This document shows positions 1 through 10,098 of a stretch of DNA of 64,000 nucleotides, piece by piece (position 1 is the first letter of the stretch; every line of letters begins with the position of its first letter). A program made the position numbers and the translations under genes. The stretch comes from Morganella psychrotolerans (GTDB taxonomy: Bacteria > Pseudomonadota > Gammaproteobacteria > Enterobacterales > Enterobacteriaceae): positions 186,001 to 250,000 of the forward strand of contig NZ_LZEX01000042.1 in assembly GCF_001676055.1 (NCBI RefSeq), written 5' to 3'. The notes beneath the pieces were generated by a model. It was not told the origin of the DNA. It saw only the letters and a list, made by a program, of their open reading frames with translations, and ran no database searches.

Positions 1-63
1 GCGGAACTGATCAAAGATGTAGAGACTTACTATGAGATCCCAAATGAAAGCAAACATCCTTAA
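1..63 (+). CDS. lptC: LptC, C-terminal end only
   Basis: Frame 1 is open from the window edge to TAA at 61-63 and reads AELIKDVETYYEIPNESKHP. This resembles the C-terminus of LptC, the inner-membrane-anchored bitopic protein that passes LPS from LptB2FG to LptA. Only the last 20 codons are present. They overlap the start of lptA, as is usual in the lptCAB operon. The assignment rests on this short tail and the lptA context. Confidence 0.75.
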   Translation, partial: AELIKDVETYYEIPNESKHP

Positions 64-580
64 TACATTGATAGCAACAACGATCCTGACTGTAAGTATC
101 CCTGCATTCGCCTTAAAAGAGGATACACAGAAACCGGTAACCGTCACATCGTTAAAGCAATCTCTTGATTTAGAAAAAAATATCACCACATTTACAGATG
201 GCGTGGCGGTTAAACAAGGCTCTATCGATATCCGGGCTGACAAAGTGGTCGTCACCCGTCCGGACGGCGATTCCAACAGAATGGTTATCGAAGCGTTTGG
301 TAATCCGGTCACGTTTTATCAGATGCAGGACAACGGCAAACCGATCAAGGGCCGTGGTAACAAAATGCGTTATGAGATGGCAACCGAGCTGGTCACACTC
401 ACCGGAAATGCGTATCTTGAGCAGTTAGACAGCAATATCACCGGCGACAGAATCACCTATGTTGTGCCGACACAGCAAATGCAGGCATTCAGTGACAAAG
501 GCAAACAGGTAACAACCGTTCTGCTGCCGTCACAGCTTCAGGAAAAAAGCCCGGCGGCAACCGGCCAGAAAGGTAAGTAA
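32..580 (+). CDS. lptA: LptA, periplasmic LPS transport bridge protein
   Basis: LptA forms the periplasmic filament that carries lipopolysaccharide from LptC to LptD. The protein (182 aa, close to the usual size) has a signal peptide ending near SIPAFA (about residue 27). The OstA/LptA beta-jellyroll domain follows, with the recognisable stretches ADKVVVTRP, ATFYQMQDNGKP-like and QMQAFSDKGKQVTTVL. The first ATG at 32 lies inside lptC; a second in-frame ATG at 44 gives a shorter signal peptide and is equally possible. lptB follows after 6 bp, so translation is probably coupled. Confidence 0.95.
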   Translation: MRSQMKANILNTLIATTILTVSIPAFALKEDTQKPVTVTSLKQSLDLEKNITTFTDGVAVKQGSIDIRADKVVVTRPDGDSNRMVIEAFGNPVTFYQMQDNGKPIKGRGNKMRYEMATELVTLTGNAYLEQLDSNITGDRITYVVPTQQMQAFSDKGKQVTTVLLPSQLQEKSPAATGQKGK

Positions 581-586
581 CGATTT

Positions 587-1312
587 ATGGCAAAATTAAT
601 TGCAAGCAAATTAGCCAAAGCCTATAAAGGGCGTCAGGTCGTCGAGGATGTCACGCTCGAAGTCAGTTCAGGCGAAATCGTCGGGCTGCTCGGACCAAAC
701 GGTGCCGGGAAAACCACCACATTCTATATGGTTGTGGGGATTGTTCCCCGTGATGCCGGTGAAATCAGTATTGATGACGAAGATATCACGCTGCTGCCAC
801 TGCACGAACGCGCCCGCAAAGGTATTGGTTATCTGCCGCAGGAAGCCTCTATTTTCCGTCGTCTGACGGTGTGGCAAAACCTGATGGCGGTGCTTGAAAT
901 CCGCAACGACCTGAACAATGATGAACGCAGGAACCGGGCGGAAGAGTTGATGGAAGAGTTTCATATCAGCCATCTGCGCGACAGCCTCGGTCAGTCACTC
1001 TCCGGCGGTGAGCGGCGGCGTGTGGAAATTGCCCGTGCACTGGCGGCAAATCCGAAATTTATTCTGCTGGATGAACCTTTTGCCGGTGTTGACCCGATTT
1101 CGGTACTTGATATTAAAAAAATTATTCAGCATTTACGTGATTACGGACTCGGTGTTCTTATTACCGACCATAATGTCCGCGAAACTCTGGATGTCTGTGA
1201 ACGGGCGTATATTGTCAGCCAGGGTCACATGATAGCCCACGGTACACCGGAGTCCATTCTGAATAATGAGCAGGTTAAACGTGTTTATTTAGGCGAAGGT
1301 TTCCGCCTGTAA
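587..1312 (+). CDS. lptB: LptB, ATPase of the LPS exporter LptB2FG
   Basis: Cytoplasmic ABC ATPase that powers LPS extraction from the inner membrane. The 241 residues contain Walker [10 protein letters not shown] (36-44), the Q-loop region [13 protein letters not shown], signature LSGGERRR and Walker [13 protein letters not shown], then the switch histidine in ITDHNVRET. It follows lptA by 6 bp and precedes rpoN, the standard enterobacterial order. Length and motifs are normal. Confidence 0.97.
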   Translation: MAKLIASKLAKAYKGRQVVEDVTLEVSSGEIVGLLGPNGAGKTTTFYMVVGIVPRDAGEISIDDEDITLLPLHERARKGIGYLPQEASIFRRLTVWQNLMAVLEIRNDLNNDERRNRAEELMEEFHISHLRDSLGQSLSGGERRRVEIARALAANPKFILLDEPFAGVDPISVLDIKKIIQHLRDYGLGVLITDHNVRETLDVCERAYIVSQGHMIAHGTPESILNNEQVKRVYLGEGFRL

Positions 1313-1337
1313 TTTCCGTAAGGAGCCCGTGTCCGCA

Positions 1338-2774
1338 ATGAAGCAGAGTCTGCAACTAAAACTCAGCCAGCAACTGGCAATGACGCCACAACTTCAGCAG
1401 GCTATCCGTTTGTTGCAACTCTCCACGCTGGAACTTCAGCAGGAGATCCGCGAAGCGCTGGAATCGAATCCGCTTCTGGAACTGGATGATAATCAGCAGG
1501 AAATAGATACACCGGCTGACGCTGAACCGCAAAAAGAGATGGACAGCGTTGAGGCACTTGAGCAAACCGCACTGCCTGAAGACCTGCCGCTGGATACACA
1601 GTGGGACGAAATTTATACTGCCGGCTCGCCATCCGGCACCGGTAGTGACTACAGTGATGATGAACTTCCGCTCTATCAGGGCGAAACCACTGAGACATTA
1701 CAGGATTATCTTATCTGGCAGGCCCGCCTGACGCCCTTCACCGAAACCGATACGGCAATTGCCTTCTCAATTATTGATGCCATCGATGAAACCGGCTATC
1801 TGACTGTACCGGTGGAAGATATCCGCCTGAGTATCGGGGATGATGAAGTTACCACCGAAGATGTCGAGGCGGTACTCAAACGCATTCAGCGTTTTGATCC
1901 CGTCGGCGTTGGTGCCCGTGATCTGCGGGAATGCCTGCTGGTCCAGTTAAAAATGTTGCCGGACACCACACCGAGCCTGAAAGACGCACTTGTGATTGTG
2001 GATAAGCATCTTGCATTGCTGGGAAACCGGGACTTCCGGACACTGGGACGGGTAACAAAATTAAAAGAAGATGCACTAAAATCTGCCATTGATCTGATTC
2101 AGACCATGGAACCGCGTCCGGGTCTGGTAGTCAACACCGGTGAATCAGAGTATGTTATCCCTGATGTCCTTGTCAGAAAGCACGGGGAGCAGTGGGTCGT
2201 TGAACTCAACTCAGACAGCCTTCCCCGTCTGCGGGTAAACAGCCATTATGCTGCGTTAGGTTCACGGACCCGCAATGAAAGTGACAGTCAGTTTATCCGT
2301 AACAATTTGCAGGAAGCAAAGTGGCTCATTAAAAGTCTGGAAAGCCGGAACGACACTCTGCTCAGAGTCTCGACCTGCATTGTTGAAGAACAACAGGCCT
2401 TCTTTGAGCACGGAGCCGAGCATATGAAACCGATGGTGCTGGCTGATATTGCACTGCGGGTAGATATGCATGAATCAACAATTTCCCGTGTCACCACGCA
2501 AAAATTTCTGCACAGTCCGCGGGGTATTTTTGAACTGAAGTATTTTTTCTCCAGCCATGTGAATACCGACAGCGGGGGTGAAGCCTCCTCCACTGCCATC
2601 CGTGCACTGGTGAAGAAACTGGTTGCCGCTGAAAATCCGGTAAAACCACTCAGCGACAGTAAGCTGACCGAGATCCTTGCCGAACAGGGCATTCAGGTAG
2701 CCAGACGCACTGTCGCGAAATATCGTGAGTCGTTATCCATCCCGCCTTCAAATCAGCGCAAACAGCTGATCTGA
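1338..2774 (+). CDS. rpoN: RNA polymerase sigma-54 factor RpoN
   Basis: Sigma-54 directs RNA polymerase to -24/-12 promoters of nitrogen and stress genes and needs AAA+ activators. I chose ATG 1338 (478 aa), which gives the conserved [21 protein letters not shown] beginning. An in-frame GTG at 1329 is only 3 bp from AGGAG (1321-1325) and so is less likely. The Gln/Leu-rich region I, acidic region II and core-binding region are followed by the RpoN box [10 protein letters not shown] at about 455-464, which reads the -24 element. It sits 25 bp after lptB and upstream of hpf and ptsN. Confidence 0.96.
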   Translation: MKQSLQLKLSQQLAMTPQLQQAIRLLQLSTLELQQEIREALESNPLLELDDNQQEIDTPADAEPQKEMDSVEALEQTALPEDLPLDTQWDEIYTAGSPSGTGSDYSDDELPLYQGETTETLQDYLIWQARLTPFTETDTAIAFSIIDAIDETGYLTVPVEDIRLSIGDDEVTTEDVEAVLKRIQRFDPVGVGARDLRECLLVQLKMLPDTTPSLKDALVIVDKHLALLGNRDFRTLGRVTKLKEDALKSAIDLIQTMEPRPGLVVNTGESEYVIPDVLVRKHGEQWVVELNSDSLPRLRVNSHYAALGSRTRNESDSQFIRNNLQEAKWLIKSLESRNDTLLRVSTCIVEEQQAFFEHGAEHMKPMVLADIALRVDMHESTISRVTTQKFLHSPRGIFELKYFFSSHVNTDSGGEASSTAIRALVKKLVAAENPVKPLSDSKLTEILAEQGIQVARRTVAKYRESLSIPPSNQRKQLI

Positions 2775-2797
2775 TACTATTTGAGAAGGAAGACACT

Positions 2798-3085
2798 ATG
2801 GAATTACAAATTACTGGCCACAACGTTGAAATTACAGAAGCATTGCGTGAAATCATCACGTCGAAATGTAAAAAGTTGGAGCAGTTTTTCGATAAAATCA
2901 ACAGCGTCCAGGTGACCCTGCGGATTGAGAAAGTCAGTAAAATTGCGGAGGCAACGGCTCAGGTAAACGGTGCGGATCTTCACGCATCAGCGGAAAAAGA
3001 CGATATGTATGCTGCAATTGATGAAATGGCTGAAAAGCTGGGTCGTCAGTTATCAAAACATAAAGAAAAACTGAGAAACCATTAA
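2798..3085 (+). CDS. hpf: Ribosome hibernation promoting factor (short HPF)
   Basis: Short HPF (95 aa) binds the 30S subunit and promotes 100S dimers in stationary phase. The sequence begins MELQITGHNVEITEALR and contains the acidic and basic patches of the S30AE fold. It ends with KLGRQLSKHKEKLRNH and has no long C-terminal dimerisation domain, as expected in gamma-proteobacteria. An AGGAAG site lies 8 bp before the ATG. Its place directly after rpoN is standard. Confidence 0.95.
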   Translation: MELQITGHNVEITEALREIITSKCKKLEQFFDKINSVQVTLRIEKVSKIAEATAQVNGADLHASAEKDDMYAAIDEMAEKLGRQLSKHKEKLRNH

Positions 3086-3153
3086 AAGTGCCTGTGTGTT
3101 TAAACATAAACAAGCAGATATTTTAAATCTTCTCAGAAAAAAGAAGTAATCTG

Positions 3154-3182
3154 ATCCCGGCTGTCATCCTGGCATCCGGGAT
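3154..3182 (+). promoter_or_regulatory. Possible stem-loop in the ptsN leader
   Basis: ATCCCGG at 3154-3160 can pair with CCGGGAT at 3176-3182 across a 15-nt loop, between hpf and ptsN. No T tract follows, so it is not a clear terminator. It may shape the ptsN leader or stabilise an mRNA end. This rests on base pairing alone. Confidence 0.3.
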
Positions 3183-3205
3183 TCTGATCCTAAGTGAACA
3201 ATGAA

Positions 3206-3673
3206 ATGAATAACGAAGCAAATTTGTCCCTGAGCGATGTACTGAGTATCAGTTGCACGCGCAATAATATTCACTGCACCAGCAAAAAACGTGTACTGGA
3301 AATAATCAGTGAGCTGGCAGCACCGGCACTGAACCTGCCGGAAAGCACGCTGTTTGAGGCACTCCTCACACGGGAAAAAGTCGGGACAACCGGTATCGGC
3401 GGCGGGATTGCTATTCCGCACGGAAAACTGGACTGCAACGAGGCACACAAAGCCTGTGGTGTATTTTTACACCTGGAACACGCTATCGCATTTGATGCGA
3501 TTGATAATCAGAATGTGGACATCCTGTTTGCCTTGTTTGTTCCTTCTGACCAGTGTCAGACCCATTTACACACACTGTCGTTAGTCGCAAAAAAACTTGC
3601 GGATAAAACGCTCTGCCGCCGTCTTCGTCAGGCGCAAAGCGATGAAGAGCTGTACAGTATCATCACGGAATGA
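3206..3673 (+). CDS. ptsN: PtsN, EIIA-Ntr of the nitrogen phosphotransferase system
   Basis: Regulatory EIIA-like protein phosphorylated by Npr. In relatives it controls K+ handling through TrkA and KdpD, among other targets. ATG 3206 (155 aa) best matches the family start; an upstream in-frame GTG at 3194 would add four residues but has no good ribosome site. The phosphoacceptor histidine is H72 in GGIAIPHGK. DAIDNQNVDILFALFVP and KKLADKTLCRRLR are family stretches. With rapZ and npr downstream it forms the usual PTS-Ntr group. The kdp operon in this window is a plausible physiological partner. Confidence 0.95.
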   Translation: MNNEANLSLSDVLSISCTRNNIHCTSKKRVLEIISELAAPALNLPESTLFEALLTREKVGTTGIGGGIAIPHGKLDCNEAHKACGVFLHLEHAIAFDAIDNQNVDILFALFVPSDQCQTHLHTLSLVAKKLADKTLCRRLRQAQSDEELYSIITE

Positions 3674-3743
3674 TATCAGCCGGCTAACGACAATGAGATA
3701 ATGGCATTATGCCATTGAAAGAGAAACGATAGGGAGTCCCCTC

Positions 3744-4595
3744 ATGGTGCTGATGATTGTCAGCGGCCGTTCCGGTTCGGGTAAATCCGTTGCCCTGCGG
3801 GCGCTGGAAGATATGGGTTTCTATTGTGTCGACAACCTGCCGGTAACCCTGTTACCGGCACTTGCTGATACACTGACAGCACGCGACATTTCTGCCGCCG
3901 TGAGTATTGATGTCAGGAATATGCCTGAATCTCCGGAAGTCTTTGAAGAAGCCCTGACCAGATTACCGGCCAGTTTCTCACCACAACTGCTTTTTTTAGA
4001 TGCGGATCGCAATACGCTTATCCGCCGTTACAGTGATACAAGGCGCCTGCATCCGCTTTCCAGCAAAAATCTGTCACTGGAAAGTGCGATTGACGAGGAG
4101 AGTGATCTGCTGGAGCCGCTGCGCTCACGGGCAGACCTGATTATCGATACCTCAGAGATGTCGGTGCATGAACTGGCGGAAATGCTGAGAACCCGGATCC
4201 TCGGCAAACGCGAACGCGAGCTGACAATGGTGTTTGAGTCCTTCGGTTTCAAACACGGCATTCCTATTGATGCCGATTATGTGTTTGATGTCCGCTTTTT
4301 GCCGAATCCGCACTGGGATCCGAAACTGCGGCCGATGACCGGGCTGGATAAACCGGTGGCGGCGTTCCTTGACCGCCATACTGAAGTACATAACTTTATT
4401 TATCAGACCCGCAGCTATCTGGAACTGTGGCTGCCGATGCTGGAAACCAACAACCGCAGCTATCTGACCGTTGCTATCGGTTGTACCGGCGGGAAGCACC
4501 GCTCTGTATATGTCGCGGAGCAACTGGCAGACTACTTCCGTTCACGGGGTAAAAACGTGCAATCGCGTCATCGCACGCTGGAAAAACGGAAATAA
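3744..4595 (+). CDS. rapZ: RapZ, RNase adapter for GlmZ sRNA decay
   Basis: RapZ binds the sRNAs GlmY/GlmZ and guides RNase E to GlmZ, so that glmS expression follows glucosamine-6-phosphate supply. The 283 residues start with Walker A GRSGSGKS (8-15). The C-terminal domain holds [20 protein letters not shown] and a basic tail [10 protein letters not shown] that contacts RNA. The length matches the family. It lies 70 bp after ptsN, and npr begins 3 bp after its stop. Confidence 0.96.
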   Translation: MVLMIVSGRSGSGKSVALRALEDMGFYCVDNLPVTLLPALADTLTARDISAAVSIDVRNMPESPEVFEEALTRLPASFSPQLLFLDADRNTLIRRYSDTRRLHPLSSKNLSLESAIDEESDLLEPLRSRADLIIDTSEMSVHELAEMLRTRILGKRERELTMVFESFGFKHGIPIDADYVFDVRFLPNPHWDPKLRPMTGLDKPVAAFLDRHTEVHNFIYQTRSYLELWLPMLETNNRSYLTVAIGCTGGKHRSVYVAEQLADYFRSRGKNVQSRHRTLEKRK

Positions 4596-4598
4596 CCC

Positions 4599-4871
4599 AT
4601 GACGATCCGCTGTCAGGTTGAGATTAAAAACCGGCTGGGGCTTCACGCACGACCGGCGATGAAATTAGTTGAGCTGATCCAGACATTCCGTTCAACGGTT
4701 ATCTTTCGTAATAAACAAAATGAAGAAGCCCGCGCAGACAGTGTACTGGCGATGCTGATGCTCGATTCTGAACAGGGCAGTATTATTGAAGTGGAAGCGA
4801 CAGGACCTGATGAGAATTTAGCGATTGAGGCAATTATTTCCCTTTTCGATTCAGGTTTTGATGAAGATTAG
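4599..4871 (+). CDS. ptsO: Npr (PtsO), HPr-like phosphocarrier of PTS-Ntr
   Basis: Small (90 aa) phosphocarrier that passes phosphate from EI-Ntr (PtsP) to PtsN. The active histidine is H16 in [10 protein letters not shown], followed by the HPr-fold segments [12 protein letters not shown] and [16 protein letters not shown]. The gene starts 3 bp after rapZ, so translational coupling is likely. It is the last gene of the lptC-to-npr run; a strong hairpin follows. Confidence 0.95.
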   Translation: MTIRCQVEIKNRLGLHARPAMKLVELIQTFRSTVIFRNKQNEEARADSVLAMLMLDSEQGSIIEVEATGPDENLAIEAIISLFDSGFDED

Positions 4872-4997
4872 CTATACTAAACGGAATATTTTACTTAAAA
4901 AAAAATTGATACGCTGTTTCATTCACGCAGCCTGATGGTTCGTGATCCTGATCTCTTTCTTTTCAGGGGAGAACAGCCTACTATCAGATTAATTCTC

Positions 4998-5040
4998 AAA
5001 AGAGCACCCCCCTCCTTCTGGTGTGGGGGTGTTCTTTTGT
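4998..5040 (+). terminator. Strong stem-loop between npr and rnk
   Basis: A 14-bp stem pairs 4998-5011 (AAAAGAGCACCCCC) with 5025-5038 (GGGGGTGTTCTTTT, one G-T pair) and ends in a short T run. It fits a Rho-independent terminator for the upstream operon. It ends only about 25 bp before the rnk ATG, so it could also act as an attenuator for rnk. Confidence 0.8.
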
Positions 5041-5064
5041 ATTGGAAATGATTCGGAGTGTGGT

Positions 5065-5475
5065 ATGAATAAACCCAACATAATTATTAATGAACTGGAC
5101 GCAGAGCGTCTGGATAAGCTGCTGGAACAACCAGCTTACGCAGACAGCGCCATAGCGGCTGCATTAAACGACGAGTTAGATCGCGCGGATATTCTTCCTC
5201 CGGAAGAAATTCCTGCCAATGTGGTCACAATGAACAGCCGTATCCGTTTTATCGATCTGTCGAGTGAAAAAGAGAGCATCCGCACCCTGGTGTATCCTGC
5301 ATCACTCAAAGACAGTGCTGAACAATTATCCGTTATGGCACCGATGGGCGCGGCGTTACTCGGCCTTTCTGTCGGTACCGAGATTTCATGGGAAATGCCG
5401 AACGGTGATTCTGCGCGCATCAAAGTATTAGAAATTATCTATCAGCCTGAAGCCGCCGGTGAATTACACCGCTAA
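5065..5475 (+). CDS. rnk: Rnk, nucleoside diphosphate kinase regulator / GreA-like factor
   Basis: Rnk is a small RNA-polymerase-binding protein of the GreA/GreB-like family that influences nucleoside diphosphate kinase levels. The chosen ATG at 5065 (136 aa) gives [17 protein letters not shown]. An upstream in-frame ATG at 5023 would start inside the terminator stem and is rejected. The C-terminal FKBP-like fold is visible in [17 protein letters not shown] and [22 protein letters not shown] lies just before the start. Confidence 0.92.
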   Translation: MNKPNIIINELDAERLDKLLEQPAYADSAIAAALNDELDRADILPPEEIPANVVTMNSRIRFIDLSSEKESIRTLVYPASLKDSAEQLSVMAPMGAALLGLSVGTEISWEMPNGDSARIKVLEIIYQPEAAGELHR

Positions 5476-5585
5476 TCTGCTTTAGCCGACTCTGCGTCCG
5501 TTTTCTTTTGACCTGCGGGCGCAGCTTCCGTTTTTCCCTCCTTTGATGCATGATGCCGGTATATCCTTTTCAGTACGGAGATCTC

Positions 5586-5717
5586 ATGTCTTCCTTTAGT
5601 CTTGCTTACCTTTTTGGTTTGCCTGCACCGACGTCTGAATTCACTTACCCTCTGTTGTTCGGACTTGAACGCCAGGTTAGTTTTGTCTGTCAAAGTATTG
5701 CTATGCTGATGATGTAA
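5586..5717 (+). CDS. Candidate 43-aa small protein, unknown function
   Basis: An ORF of 43 codons starts at ATG 5586, 5 bp after ACGGAG, and ends at TAA 5715-5717. A clean terminator hairpin follows 13 bp downstream. The peptide starts MSSFSLAYLFGLPAPTSEF and has a hydrophobic end (SFVCQSIAMLMM). It has no obvious domain and I do not recognise it. The ribosome site, the terminator and the lack of any other gene here support a small transcribed unit. Coding capacity could still be chance. Confidence 0.45.
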   Translation: MSSFSLAYLFGLPAPTSEFTYPLLFGLERQVSFVCQSIAMLMM

Positions 5718-5730
5718 GGCTTTCCGGCAT

Positions 5731-5762
5731 AAAAAAACCCTGACGTAAATGTCAGGGTTTTT
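5731..5762. terminator. Bidirectional terminator
   Basis: AAAAAAACCCTGAC and GTCAGGGTTTTTT form a hairpin with A/T tracts on both sides. It can end the small-ORF transcript (+) and the pmbA transcript (-), whose stop lies at 5805. Confidence 0.85.
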
Positions 5763-5804
5763 CATGTAGCCATACAAGGAATTTAGGTTTTTAACGTGGG
5801 GATA

Positions 5805-7148
5805 TTACTGCCCGGCGATACTCATTTCCGGCAGCCAGACAGAGCCGCACTGAATGTTGCTGCGGGTTTCGATATCATCCCCGGTGGCAATCATATTCGC
5901 CCACATGTCTTTCAGGTTACCCGCTATCGTGATTTCACTGACCGGATACTGAATCTCGCCGTTTTCCACCCAGAAACCGGATGCACCGCGTGAATAGTCA
6001 CCGGTAATACCGCTGACGCCCTGTCCCATAAGCTCCGTCACAACCAGCCCGGTGCCCATCTCTTTGAGCATGGCATCAAAGCCCATCCCTTGTCCGGCGA
6101 TGTGCCAGTTATGGATCCCGCCGGCGTGCCCGGTGCTTTTCAGTCCGAGTTTCCGCGCGGCGTACGTTGTCATCAGCCAGTTAGTCAGAACACCGTTTTC
6201 GATAATCAGGCGATCCTGTGTGCGGACACCTTCGCTGTCAAACGGCGTTGAAGCCAGTCCGCCAATCACATGCGGCAGCTCGCGGACTGTCAGCCAGTCC
6301 GGCAGAATTTGTTTGCCAAGGCTGTCGAGCAGAAAGGTTGATTTGCGGTAAACGGATGTGCCGCTGATAGCGCCCACCAGATGACCAAACAGCCCGGTGG
6401 CAACTTCCGGTGAAAAAATAACCGGCGCTTTTTGTGTTGCCAGTTTGCGCGGCGCCAGGCGGGACAATGTACGGCGTGCGCACTCTTTTCCGACCCATTC
6501 AGCAGACTGTAAATCCTCAAGTTTGCGGGCGATAGTGTAAGCGTAGTCGCGCTCCATATCCCCGTTTTCTTCTGCGATCACACTGGCTGACATTGAGTGA
6601 CGGGTGCTGCAATAGCTCTGTAACATCCCGAGCGTGTTACCGAAAACACGAATACCACAATGGCTGTTGAAACTGCCGCCCTCGGTATTGGTTATGCGCG
6701 GGTCAGCACTCAATGCAGCTTTCTCTGCATTTGCGGCGTAATCTATCGCCTGGTCCGCACTCACCTCTGCCGGATAAAACAGTTGCAGATCAGGTGCGTC
6801 AAATGCCAGCAAGTCACGGTCAGCGGGACCGGCAAACGGATCTTCTGATGTGTATTTTGCAATATCAATGGCGGCCTGTACCGTGCGCGCAATTGCCTCG
6901 TCGCTTAAATCGGTGGAAGAGGCGCTGCCTTTGCGCTGGTTATGATAAACCGTTATCCCCAACGCGCCATCACTGTTAAATTCAACGTTTTCCACCTCAC
7001 CCATACGGGTGCTGACACTCATGCCGGTGGTTCGGCTGACAGCAACTTCTGCACTGTCACAACCTTTTTGTGCAATACTCAGTGCCTGCTGAACTGCCTG
7101 TTCAAGACGCGTACGTTGCGCCATAATCTGAGAAGTGATATTCATCAA
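5805..7148 (-). CDS. pmbA: PmbA/TldE, subunit of the TldD-TldE metalloprotease
   Basis: PmbA (TldE) pairs with TldD to form a protease that unfolds and degrades peptides. Known roles include microcin B17 maturation and CcdA turnover. The 447 residues cover the whole U62 family fold and include [14 protein letters not shown] and [36 protein letters not shown]. Like other TldE subunits it lacks the HExxxH zinc motif, which is in tldD at 8650-10095. It is divergent from darP. Confidence 0.95.
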   Translation of the reverse strand: MMNITSQIMAQRTRLEQAVQQALSIAQKGCDSAEVAVSRTTGMSVSTRMGEVENVEFNSDGALGITVYHNQRKGSASSTDLSDEAIARTVQAAIDIAKYTSEDPFAGPADRDLLAFDAPDLQLFYPAEVSADQAIDYAANAEKAALSADPRITNTEGGSFNSHCGIRVFGNTLGMLQSYCSTRHSMSASVIAEENGDMERDYAYTIARKLEDLQSAEWVGKECARRTLSRLAPRKLATQKAPVIFSPEVATGLFGHLVGAISGTSVYRKSTFLLDSLGKQILPDWLTVRELPHVIGGLASTPFDSEGVRTQDRLIIENGVLTNWLMTTYAARKLGLKSTGHAGGIHNWHIAGQGMGFDAMLKEMGTGLVVTELMGQGVSGITGDYSRGASGFWVENGEIQYPVSEITIAGNLKDMWANMIATGDDIETRSNIQCGSVWLPEMSIAGQ

Positions 7149-7319
7149 TCAGGTTCCAATCTAATAAATTAAGGGTGCCGTTCAGCCAATCAGGTAGCTA
7201 ATAGGTGTTATCCGGCCTTTTCCCCGGTTACAATAGCTAATATACGAATGTTAACACTCACAAACACAGAGATCATCCGGCGTCATGCTGCTCTGTGTTT
7301 CGCCACAGGAAATACTATT

Positions 7320-7868
7320 ATGGCAAAGCAGCCTGAAACCTGGTTTGAAGAACCCGAAGCCCTTCCTCAGGAAGAAGAAGACGACGAGATTATCTGGGTC
7401 AGCAAAAGCGAAATCAAACGCGATGCGGAAATCCTGAAAAAACTCGGTGCCGAACTGGTTGCGTTAAGTAAAGCACAGCTGGAACGTATTCCGCTGGATG
7501 AACAATTACTCGATGCCATTTTGCTGGCACAAAAAATTAAACGTGAAGGCCTTCGCCGTCAGATACAGCTCATCGGTAAACTAATGCGCTCCCGTGACAT
7601 GGATCCCATCATCACGGCACTGGATAAACTGAAAAACCGCCATAACCAGCAGGTCGTTCTGCTGCATAAACTGGAAGATCTGCGTGAACGTCTGGTCACC
7701 GGTGACGACAGTGTGGCAGAAGAAGCTATCGATCTGTTCCCGCACCTTGATCGTCAGCAACTGCGTTCACTTATCCGTAATGCGAAAAAAGAACGCGAAG
7801 GGAATAAACCCCCGAAAGCGTACCGCCAGCTGTTCCAGTATCTGAAAGAACTGGCTGAAACCGCTTAA
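7320..7868 (+). CDS. darP: DarP (YjgA), 50S ribosome assembly factor
   Basis: DarP assists late 50S subunit maturation in association with pre-50S particles. ATG 7320 (182 aa) matches the family start MAKQPETW; an upstream in-frame ATG at 7248 adds a non-conserved 24-residue leader. The protein has an acidic N-terminus ([14 protein letters not shown]) and a charged helical body ending [17 protein letters not shown]. Its last 4 bp overlap the convergent barstar gene. Divergent pmbA neighbours it, as in E. coli. Confidence 0.93.
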   Translation: MAKQPETWFEEPEALPQEEEDDEIIWVSKSEIKRDAEILKKLGAELVALSKAQLERIPLDEQLLDAILLAQKIKREGLRRQIQLIGKLMRSRDMDPIITALDKLKNRHNQQVVLLHKLEDLRERLVTGDDSVAEEAIDLFPHLDRQQLRSLIRNAKKEREGNKPPKAYRQLFQYLKELAETA

Positions 7869-8179
7869 TCCGCCCGCATGGTCAGGGGGGTCAGTATCAG
7901 CTGAATATCCCCCGGCCACTCTTCCTCTGCATCACGACAAGTGGCAATCACCGCCGAGAACAACCGCCGCTGACGCGCAGTAATATGCTCAAACACCAGC
8001 GTAACAGGCAACTCAATTGCGCCTGTTAACATATCCCATAATGCATCCGTGTTATGTCCGAACTCCGGAAACAGGGAAAATTTATCACGAAATTGCTGAT
8101 AAAAATCCTCTGTGGTCCGGATCATACGGAAATCAAAATGCACGGTGTTTATCTCTGTCGCGTTTGTATCAGCCGTCAT
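7865..8179 (-). CDS. Barstar-family ribonuclease inhibitor
   Basis: Barstar proteins plug the active site of barnase-type ribonucleases. In this 104-residue protein the inhibitor helix reads [11 protein letters not shown]45, W48 and D49 correspond to barstar D35, W38 and D39, the residues that contact the enzyme's catalytic site. It starts 3 bp after the stop of the ribonuclease gene on the same strand, so the two are co-expressed. No signal peptide is seen, which fits a cytoplasmic immunity function. The family is the same as E. coli YhcO. Confidence 0.9.
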   Translation of the reverse strand: MTADTNATEINTVHFDFRMIRTTEDFYQQFRDKFSLFPEFGHNTDALWDMLTGAIELPVTLVFEHITARQRRLFSAVIATCRDAEEEWPGDIQLILTPLTMRAD

Positions 8180-8182
8180 GCA

Positions 8183-8650
8183 TTACCCTGCCTTCTGAAA
8201 TGAACGGTAATGATCTGTGGTCACATAAATCAGTCCGTCATTTGAGTAGAGCAGGCGATCACTGCCGCGGTGTCCGCAGTTATAATTGATATCTGCTTCA
8301 AACCACTGCCGCGCAGGGGCATCCGGCAAGCCTTTTTCGCGGTTACCAAAACGATCACCGCCGATAGCTTTACCCGGCATCACCTCGCAAAGATCCCCTT
8401 TTGATGGCTGCCAGCCCGCATTCCGCGCCGCTTTTTTGGTTACATAGTAATCCGGTAACTGCTGGTGCTGCTGCACATAACTCACCACGCGGGATTTTTC
8501 CGTCAGTGCATCAATCGCCTGCGGCTGTTCTGTCCGTTGCGGGACCGGCTCTGACGGGCGGGTTTCAATAAATTGTCCCGGTAACCCCGCCAGCCAGGCA
8601 GAGACGGCAACGATCAGGACAATCACCAGCGTGCCGTACTTCTGCATCAT
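8183..8650 (-). CDS. Barnase-type guanyl-preferring ribonuclease, exported or membrane-anchored
   Basis: The 155-residue protein has an N-terminal hydrophobic segment (about 7-25), a Pro-rich linker, then a full barnase fold from about residue 52. K72, E118, R132 and H147 align with barnase K27, E73, R87 and H102 at a constant offset of 45, so the active site looks intact. Cys88 and Cys125 could form a disulfide that barnase lacks. Its start overlaps the tldD stop (TAATG), and barstar follows after 3 bp. Role by family: secreted RNA hydrolysis or a competitive toxin. Export is inferred from the N-terminus. Confidence 0.92.
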   Translation of the reverse strand: MMQKYGTLVIVLIVAVSAWLAGLPGQFIETRPSEPVPQRTEQPQAIDALTEKSRVVSYVQQHQQLPDYYVTKKAARNAGWQPSKGDLCEVMPGKAIGGDRFGNREKGLPDAPARQWFEADINYNCGHRGSDRLLYSNDGLIYVTTDHYRSFQKAG

Positions 8651-10095
8651 TACGCCGTACCGCCGACTGTGATACTGTCAAGCTTCAGAGTAGGCTGTCC
8701 GACACCTACAGGGACACTCTGCCCCTCTTTTCCGCAGACACCCACGCCTTTATCCAGTTTCAGGTCATTACCGACCATCGAAACCTGTTGCATAGCTTCA
8801 ATACCCGAGCCAATCAGTGTCGCGCCTTTCACCGGTTTGGTAATTTTACCGTCTTCAATGAGGTACGCTTCCGATGTGGAGAAAACAAATTTCCCGGACG
8901 TGATATCCACCTGACCGCCGCCGAAATTCGGGGCATACAGACCATTTTTCACGCTTGCGATAATCTCTTCCGGTGACGATTCACCCGCCAGCATATAAGT
9001 GTTTGTCATGCGCGGCATCGGCATATGGGCATAGGATTCACGGCGGCCGTTACCGGTCGGTGCGACACCCATCAGGCGCGCATTCAGTTTGTCCTGGATA
9101 TATCCTTTCAGAATACCGTTTTCGATTAATACGTTGTATTGACCCGGTACGCCTTCATCATCAATCGCCAGTGAGCCACGGCGGTCGCTGATGGTGCCGT
9201 CATCAACAATCGTACACAGTGTTGATGTAACCTGCTGACCTATTTTCCCGCTGAATACAGATGAATTGCGGCGGTTAAAATCACCTTCCAGGCCATGCCC
9301 GACGGCTTCATGCAGTAACACACCCGGCCAGCCTGCGCCTAATACCACAGGCATTGAACCTGCGGGCGCCGCAACCGCAGAGAGATTAACCAGCGCCATA
9401 CGCACGGCTTCACGGGCAAAATTATCAGCACGGACTTCGCCGTCTTCTGTGCCGAGAAAATAGTCATAACCAAAACGACCACCGCCGCCGCTGCCGCCGT
9501 GTTCACGTTTGCCATCCTCTTCCACCAGCACGCTGACAGAAAGGCGCACCAGCGGGCGGATATCCGTTGCCAGTGTGCCGTCAGTTGCCGCGATCAGCAC
9601 TTCTTCATAAACACCGGTCAGGCTGGCATTCACTTCCTGAACGCGGGGATCTTCAGCCCGCGCCACACGGTCAAGGCGGTGCAGCAGGGCAATTTTTTCT
9701 TCACGCGGCATAGAGCGCAGCGGGTCGAGCGCGGCATACAGCGCGGTGTTATTCACACGACTCAGCGCCTGTACCTGACCATTTCCCTGCTCACGCACAA
9801 TGCTGCGCGCCGCAGAAGCACTCTGCTGTAATGCAGTAAGGCTTATCTGATCCGAATAGGCAAACCCGGTTTTCTCACCGCTGACCGCACGGATCCCGAC
9901 ACCCTGGTCGATATTGTAAGAACCGTTTTTAATAATTTTATCTTCCAGTATCCAGGCTTCATGGAAGCTGTTCTGGAAATAGAGATCGCCGTAATCAATA
10001 TGACGATCAGCCAACTGAGTGAGAACAGAAAACAGATCCTGTTCATCAAGACCATTGGCGGTCAGCAGATCGTTGCTAACAGTTGAAAAACTCAT
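8650..10095 (-). CDS. tldD: TldD metalloprotease subunit
   Basis: Catalytic partner of TldE/PmbA. The zinc motif HEAVGH is at 262-267, followed by [20 protein letters not shown], a hallmark of TldD. At 481 aa it is the normal length. The gene sits in a tight minus-strand run: nitrilase 3 bp upstream and the ribonuclease gene overlapping its stop by one base. The pmbA partner is 1.5 kb away on the same strand, separated by the barnase/barstar pair and darP. Confidence 0.96.
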   Translation of the reverse strand: MSFSTVSNDLLTANGLDEQDLFSVLTQLADRHIDYGDLYFQNSFHEAWILEDKIIKNGSYNIDQGVGIRAVSGEKTGFAYSDQISLTALQQSASAARSIVREQGNGQVQALSRVNNTALYAALDPLRSMPREEKIALLHRLDRVARAEDPRVQEVNASLTGVYEEVLIAATDGTLATDIRPLVRLSVSVLVEEDGKREHGGSGGGGRFGYDYFLGTEDGEVRADNFAREAVRMALVNLSAVAAPAGSMPVVLGAGWPGVLLHEAVGHGLEGDFNRRNSSVFSGKIGQQVTSTLCTIVDDGTISDRRGSLAIDDEGVPGQYNVLIENGILKGYIQDKLNARLMGVAPTGNGRRESYAHMPMPRMTNTYMLAGESSPEEIIASVKNGLYAPNFGGGQVDITSGKFVFSTSEAYLIEDGKITKPVKGATLIGSGIEAMQQVSMVGNDLKLDKGVGVCGKEGQSVPVGVGQPTLKLDSITVGGTA

Positions 10096-10098
10096 AAT

